Part shown: positions 62,284 through 64,000 of the stretch, one piece after another
How the letters are laid out: each line of letters opens with the position of its first letter
How positions within the stretch are numbered: the first letter of the stretch is position 1
From: Pseudomonas fluorescens
GTDB lineage: Bacteria; Pseudomonadota; Gammaproteobacteria; Pseudomonadales; Pseudomonadaceae
DNA: 64,000 nt
Assembly: GCF_902498065.1 (NCBI RefSeq)
Contig: NZ_CABVIR010000001.1
Location: forward strand, 372,001-436,000
Direction of reading: 5' to 3'
Position numbers and translations under genes: made by a program
The notes under the pieces: generated by a model
Told to the model about the DNA's origin: nothing
Database searches by the model: none
Seen by the model: the letters and a program-made list of their open reading frames with translations, nothing else

Positions 62284-63297
62284 ATGCATATTTTTATCGA
62301 CGAGTCAGGGAGTTTTGTATACACGCCGGAGAAGGCTGCATGGAGTTCTATTTGCGCGCTCGTTATTCCGGAACGCTTTTTAGACGAAGCAGAGAGTGCG
62401 CTTGCAGATTTCAAAATAGAAAGTGGTTTCGCGCTATCGGACGAGCTGAAACTCGGCGCGCTAGACAACGAGATGAGCTACTTCCGACTTCTCATACGTC
62501 TCGCCCGGACTAATTGCGCTTTGTATGGCGTAGTCACCGACGCTCATTTGAACACCACCGAAGCGGTAACGGCTCACAAGGAGGCTACCGCTAGGGGCAT
62601 GCTGGTGAACAAAGACAAAATGGTTCATCAGGAGGGGCGTGAATCTGTCCAATATGCGGCAGATCAGATTCGTAATATGCCTGCCCAGCTTCACATACAG
62701 CTCATTTGTCAGATGAAACTCATGCAACTGGTGGTCTGGCAGTCTGTCCTTTACTACGGTAAGCACGAGCCGAAGACTCTGTCTGCGTTTGTTTGGCGAG
62801 TCGATCGTAAGGCTCTCGAAAAAAAAACCGAATACGAAGAGGCCTTTGAGCAGTTATCTCCCGTGTACCTTCAAACGATGTCTTTGGCCGACCCCATTAT
62901 CACGGTGACTGAATTTGATTACAGCTACATGGGCGCATACGTGTATGCCCAAGGAGAAGCCCCTAGCTATCTAAAAGAAAGCTATGGGATCGAGCTGGAT
63001 CTTACGGGTGCGTTGAATATTGGAAAGATCTTTAGGGAGGATATTCAGTTCGTCAACTCCAAAGACAGTTTCGGGATCCAGCTGGCGGATCTGCTGAGCG
63101 CAGGTTTGCGAAGGTGTTTACGGAAGGGGTTTAAAGATAATCTCAGAGCCGCAGCTTTTTTGGGGCGTTTGATGGTTCAGCGCCCAAAACATGCTTATCC
63201 GTTGCTTTTGTCAACGCTTGGCAATGAAGACGCAGTTGATGCATCCACTGCCGTTCTGATAAAAATGATGCGGCGCCAACAAAGACCTACCGTCTGA
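62284..63297 (+). CDS. DUF3800 domain protein
   Basis: 337 aa. The N-terminal MHIFIDESGSF (Asp6-Glu7-Ser8) and the distal FGIQLADLLSAGLRR near residue 265 are the hallmark acidic motifs of DUF3800, predicted RNase-H-like fold, so nuclease activity is plausible but unproven. GGAAGGA sits just before ATG 62284. Gene is AT-richer than the core. Pairs with the DUF4238 gene inside repeats 3 and 4. Confidence 0.8.
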   Translation: MHIFIDESGSFVYTPEKAAWSSICALVIPERFLDEAESALADFKIESGFALSDELKLGALDNEMSYFRLLIRLARTNCALYGVVTDAHLNTTEAVTAHKEATARGMLVNKDKMVHQEGRESVQYAADQIRNMPAQLHIQLICQMKLMQLVVWQSVLYYGKHEPKTLSAFVWRVDRKALEKKTEYEEAFEQLSPVYLQTMSLADPIITVTEFDYSYMGAYVYAQGEAPSYLKESYGIELDLTGALNIGKIFREDIQFVNSKDSFGIQLADLLSAGLRRCLRKGFKDNLRAAAFLGRLMVQRPKHAYPLLLSTLGNEDAVDASTAVLIKMMRRQQRPTV

Positions 63298-63802
63298 GTT
63301 GTGGTTGTTTAAGTGTCCACACATGACGGCTTCGGTATGGAGTGTCTGCATTTGTCTATGGATTCAACCATACGCTGTCTCTCGCGAAACACAGTTTTGG
63401 GTCGATATCAGCCTTCGTGACAGGCAACAACCGGTCGACTACTGCCCTTCCGACAGGCAACAATCGGCCAAGAGCAGTCGTTCATAAAATTCTTAAATTG
63501 CGATCTAATAGCGCGGAGAAAGGACGTCACTGTTAGACACGAGTCCTGCTTTTAGGCCAAAACCGGAACTCTCCAAACGATGGCCGCATGAAGCTAAATT
63601 AAATATTTCGAGGTAGTTAAGATTGTCGCCCGCCGGAACTCATAACTATTGATTTAAACAACTCATAACGATGAACGCCTTCAGATCGCTGAATAATTGC
63701 GCGACAAAAATTTATCTCTAGTAACGCAAATATCGCCAATGTCTACTATATTTTAATCGTTCGTCACACTCGCGGCGGATCATTGAAGTTGGAGCTATCA
63801 AA
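63298..63802. other. Gene-free AT-rich region with boundary repeat copy 4
   Basis: 505 bp. Contains repeat copy 4 (63399-63484). From about 63530 the DNA becomes clearly AT-rich, ending with the leader of the small cysteine-rich gene (GGAG at 63791-63794). Short frames here have no similarity or start signals. Confidence 0.7.
63399..63484. repeat. Module-boundary repeat, copy 4
   Basis: Begins GGGTCGATATCAGCC, has GACAGGCAACAACCGGTC and then GACAGGCAACAATCGGCC followed by AAGAGCAGTCGTTC. The two GACAGGCAACAA units 31 bp apart suggest an internal tandem duplication. Confidence 0.65.
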
Positions 63803-63994
63803 TTGAAAATCATAAAAATGGTTAGATCAGCGTTTTTGTTATTACTAATCGGCCTAAGCGTACCAATGAGCGCCCTAGCTTGTACTGCAACAAATGATGC
63901 CGGCGGACAGTGCTCCATAACCTGTCCAGTTGGGAAGGCGGAACAATGTACAAATGCGGCGGGGGCCGGAGCCCCGACGTGCGAATGTAAATAA
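63803..63994 (+). CDS. Small secreted six-cysteine protein
   Basis: 63 aa from TTG 63803, which has GGAG 8 nt upstream; ATG 63818 is an alternative. Signal peptide of 26 residues with a signal-peptidase-I site (ALA before Cys27); the -3 Ala argues against a lipobox. The mature 37 residues hold six cysteines (27, 37, 41, 49, 60, 62), enough for three disulfides, and many Gly/Ala/Thr. No family recognised. Lies in AT-rich DNA at the window edge; downstream context is unseen. Confidence 0.6.
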   Translation: MKIIKMVRSAFLLLLIGLSVPMSALACTATNDAGGQCSITCPVGKAEQCTNAAGAGAPTCECK

Positions 63995-64000
63995 GCCTCT

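Noticed and set aside
58081..63484. CRISPR array interpretation of the boundary repeats
   Set aside because: Only four diverged copies kilobases apart with genes between; no regular spacers and no cas genes.

Overview
The window is chromosomal DNA of a Pseudomonas, most likely of the P. fluorescens group. This is inferred from gene content and order: a fused nuoCD, the clpA-infA-bpt-aat-trxB-ftsK-lolA-rarA-crcB-serS-cysG run, divergent idh and icd, and many GTGGGAG/CTCCCAC-tailed REP palindromes. GC is high except in the last ~3 kb. No database search was run; names rest on recognised motifs, lengths and gene order.

Left part (1-9502): minus-strand respiratory complex I operon in the order nuoA-B-CD-E-F-G-H-I-J, with nuoJ cut by the window edge. 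Genes overlap by 4 bp or lie within a few bases, except for a 134-bp gap with a perfect 12-bp hairpin between nuoF and nuoG. Next come isocitrate lyase (aceA), a secretin-like periplasmic protein, a GNAT enzyme, a ribosomal oxygenase (YcfD/RoxA type), purB, hflD-mnmA, a NudJ-like Nudix enzyme and two unrelated isocitrate dehydrogenases head to head (monomeric idh, dimeric icd). AceA and both IDHs act at the TCA/glyoxylate branch point.

Middle (22.6-47 kb): housekeeping genes. These are cspD, clpS-clpA, infA, bpt, aat, trxB, ftsK, lolA, rarA-crcB, serS-cysG, a glutathionyl-hydroquinone reductase, the tusDCBE sulfur relay with a TrpD2-like gene, a DUF1275 membrane protein, small regulators and lipoproteins, two Nudix enzymes, hemerythrin, ogt, ggt, an isochorismatase-fold hydrolase and GNATs. 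REP pairs and rho-independent terminators sit between transcription units.

Right part (47.8-64 kb): accessory DNA. A secreted VanX-like dipeptidase/L,D-transpeptidase fusion is divergent from a single polypeptide joining an amino-acid adenylation domain, a carrier domain and a multi-pass membrane acyltransferase-3 domain. This looks like a one-gene analogue of Dlt-type envelope aminoacylation and is the best candidate here for an undescribed system. Then follow a 5'-truncated double ABC ATPase without permeases, a DUF2867 gene, a divergent DJ-1/PfpI-TetR pair with a palindromic operator candidate, and a class V aminotransferase.

From 58 kb rightward, a GNAT gene, a GIY-YIG nuclease with repeated C-terminal modules, and a DUF4238 plus DUF3800 pair are separated by four copies of a related ~55-90 bp non-coding repeat. 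One copy is split by a 159-bp MITE-like element with inverted ends and a GGCC duplication. The window ends with a small secreted six-cysteine protein in AT-rich DNA. No tRNA, rRNA or CRISPR array was found.
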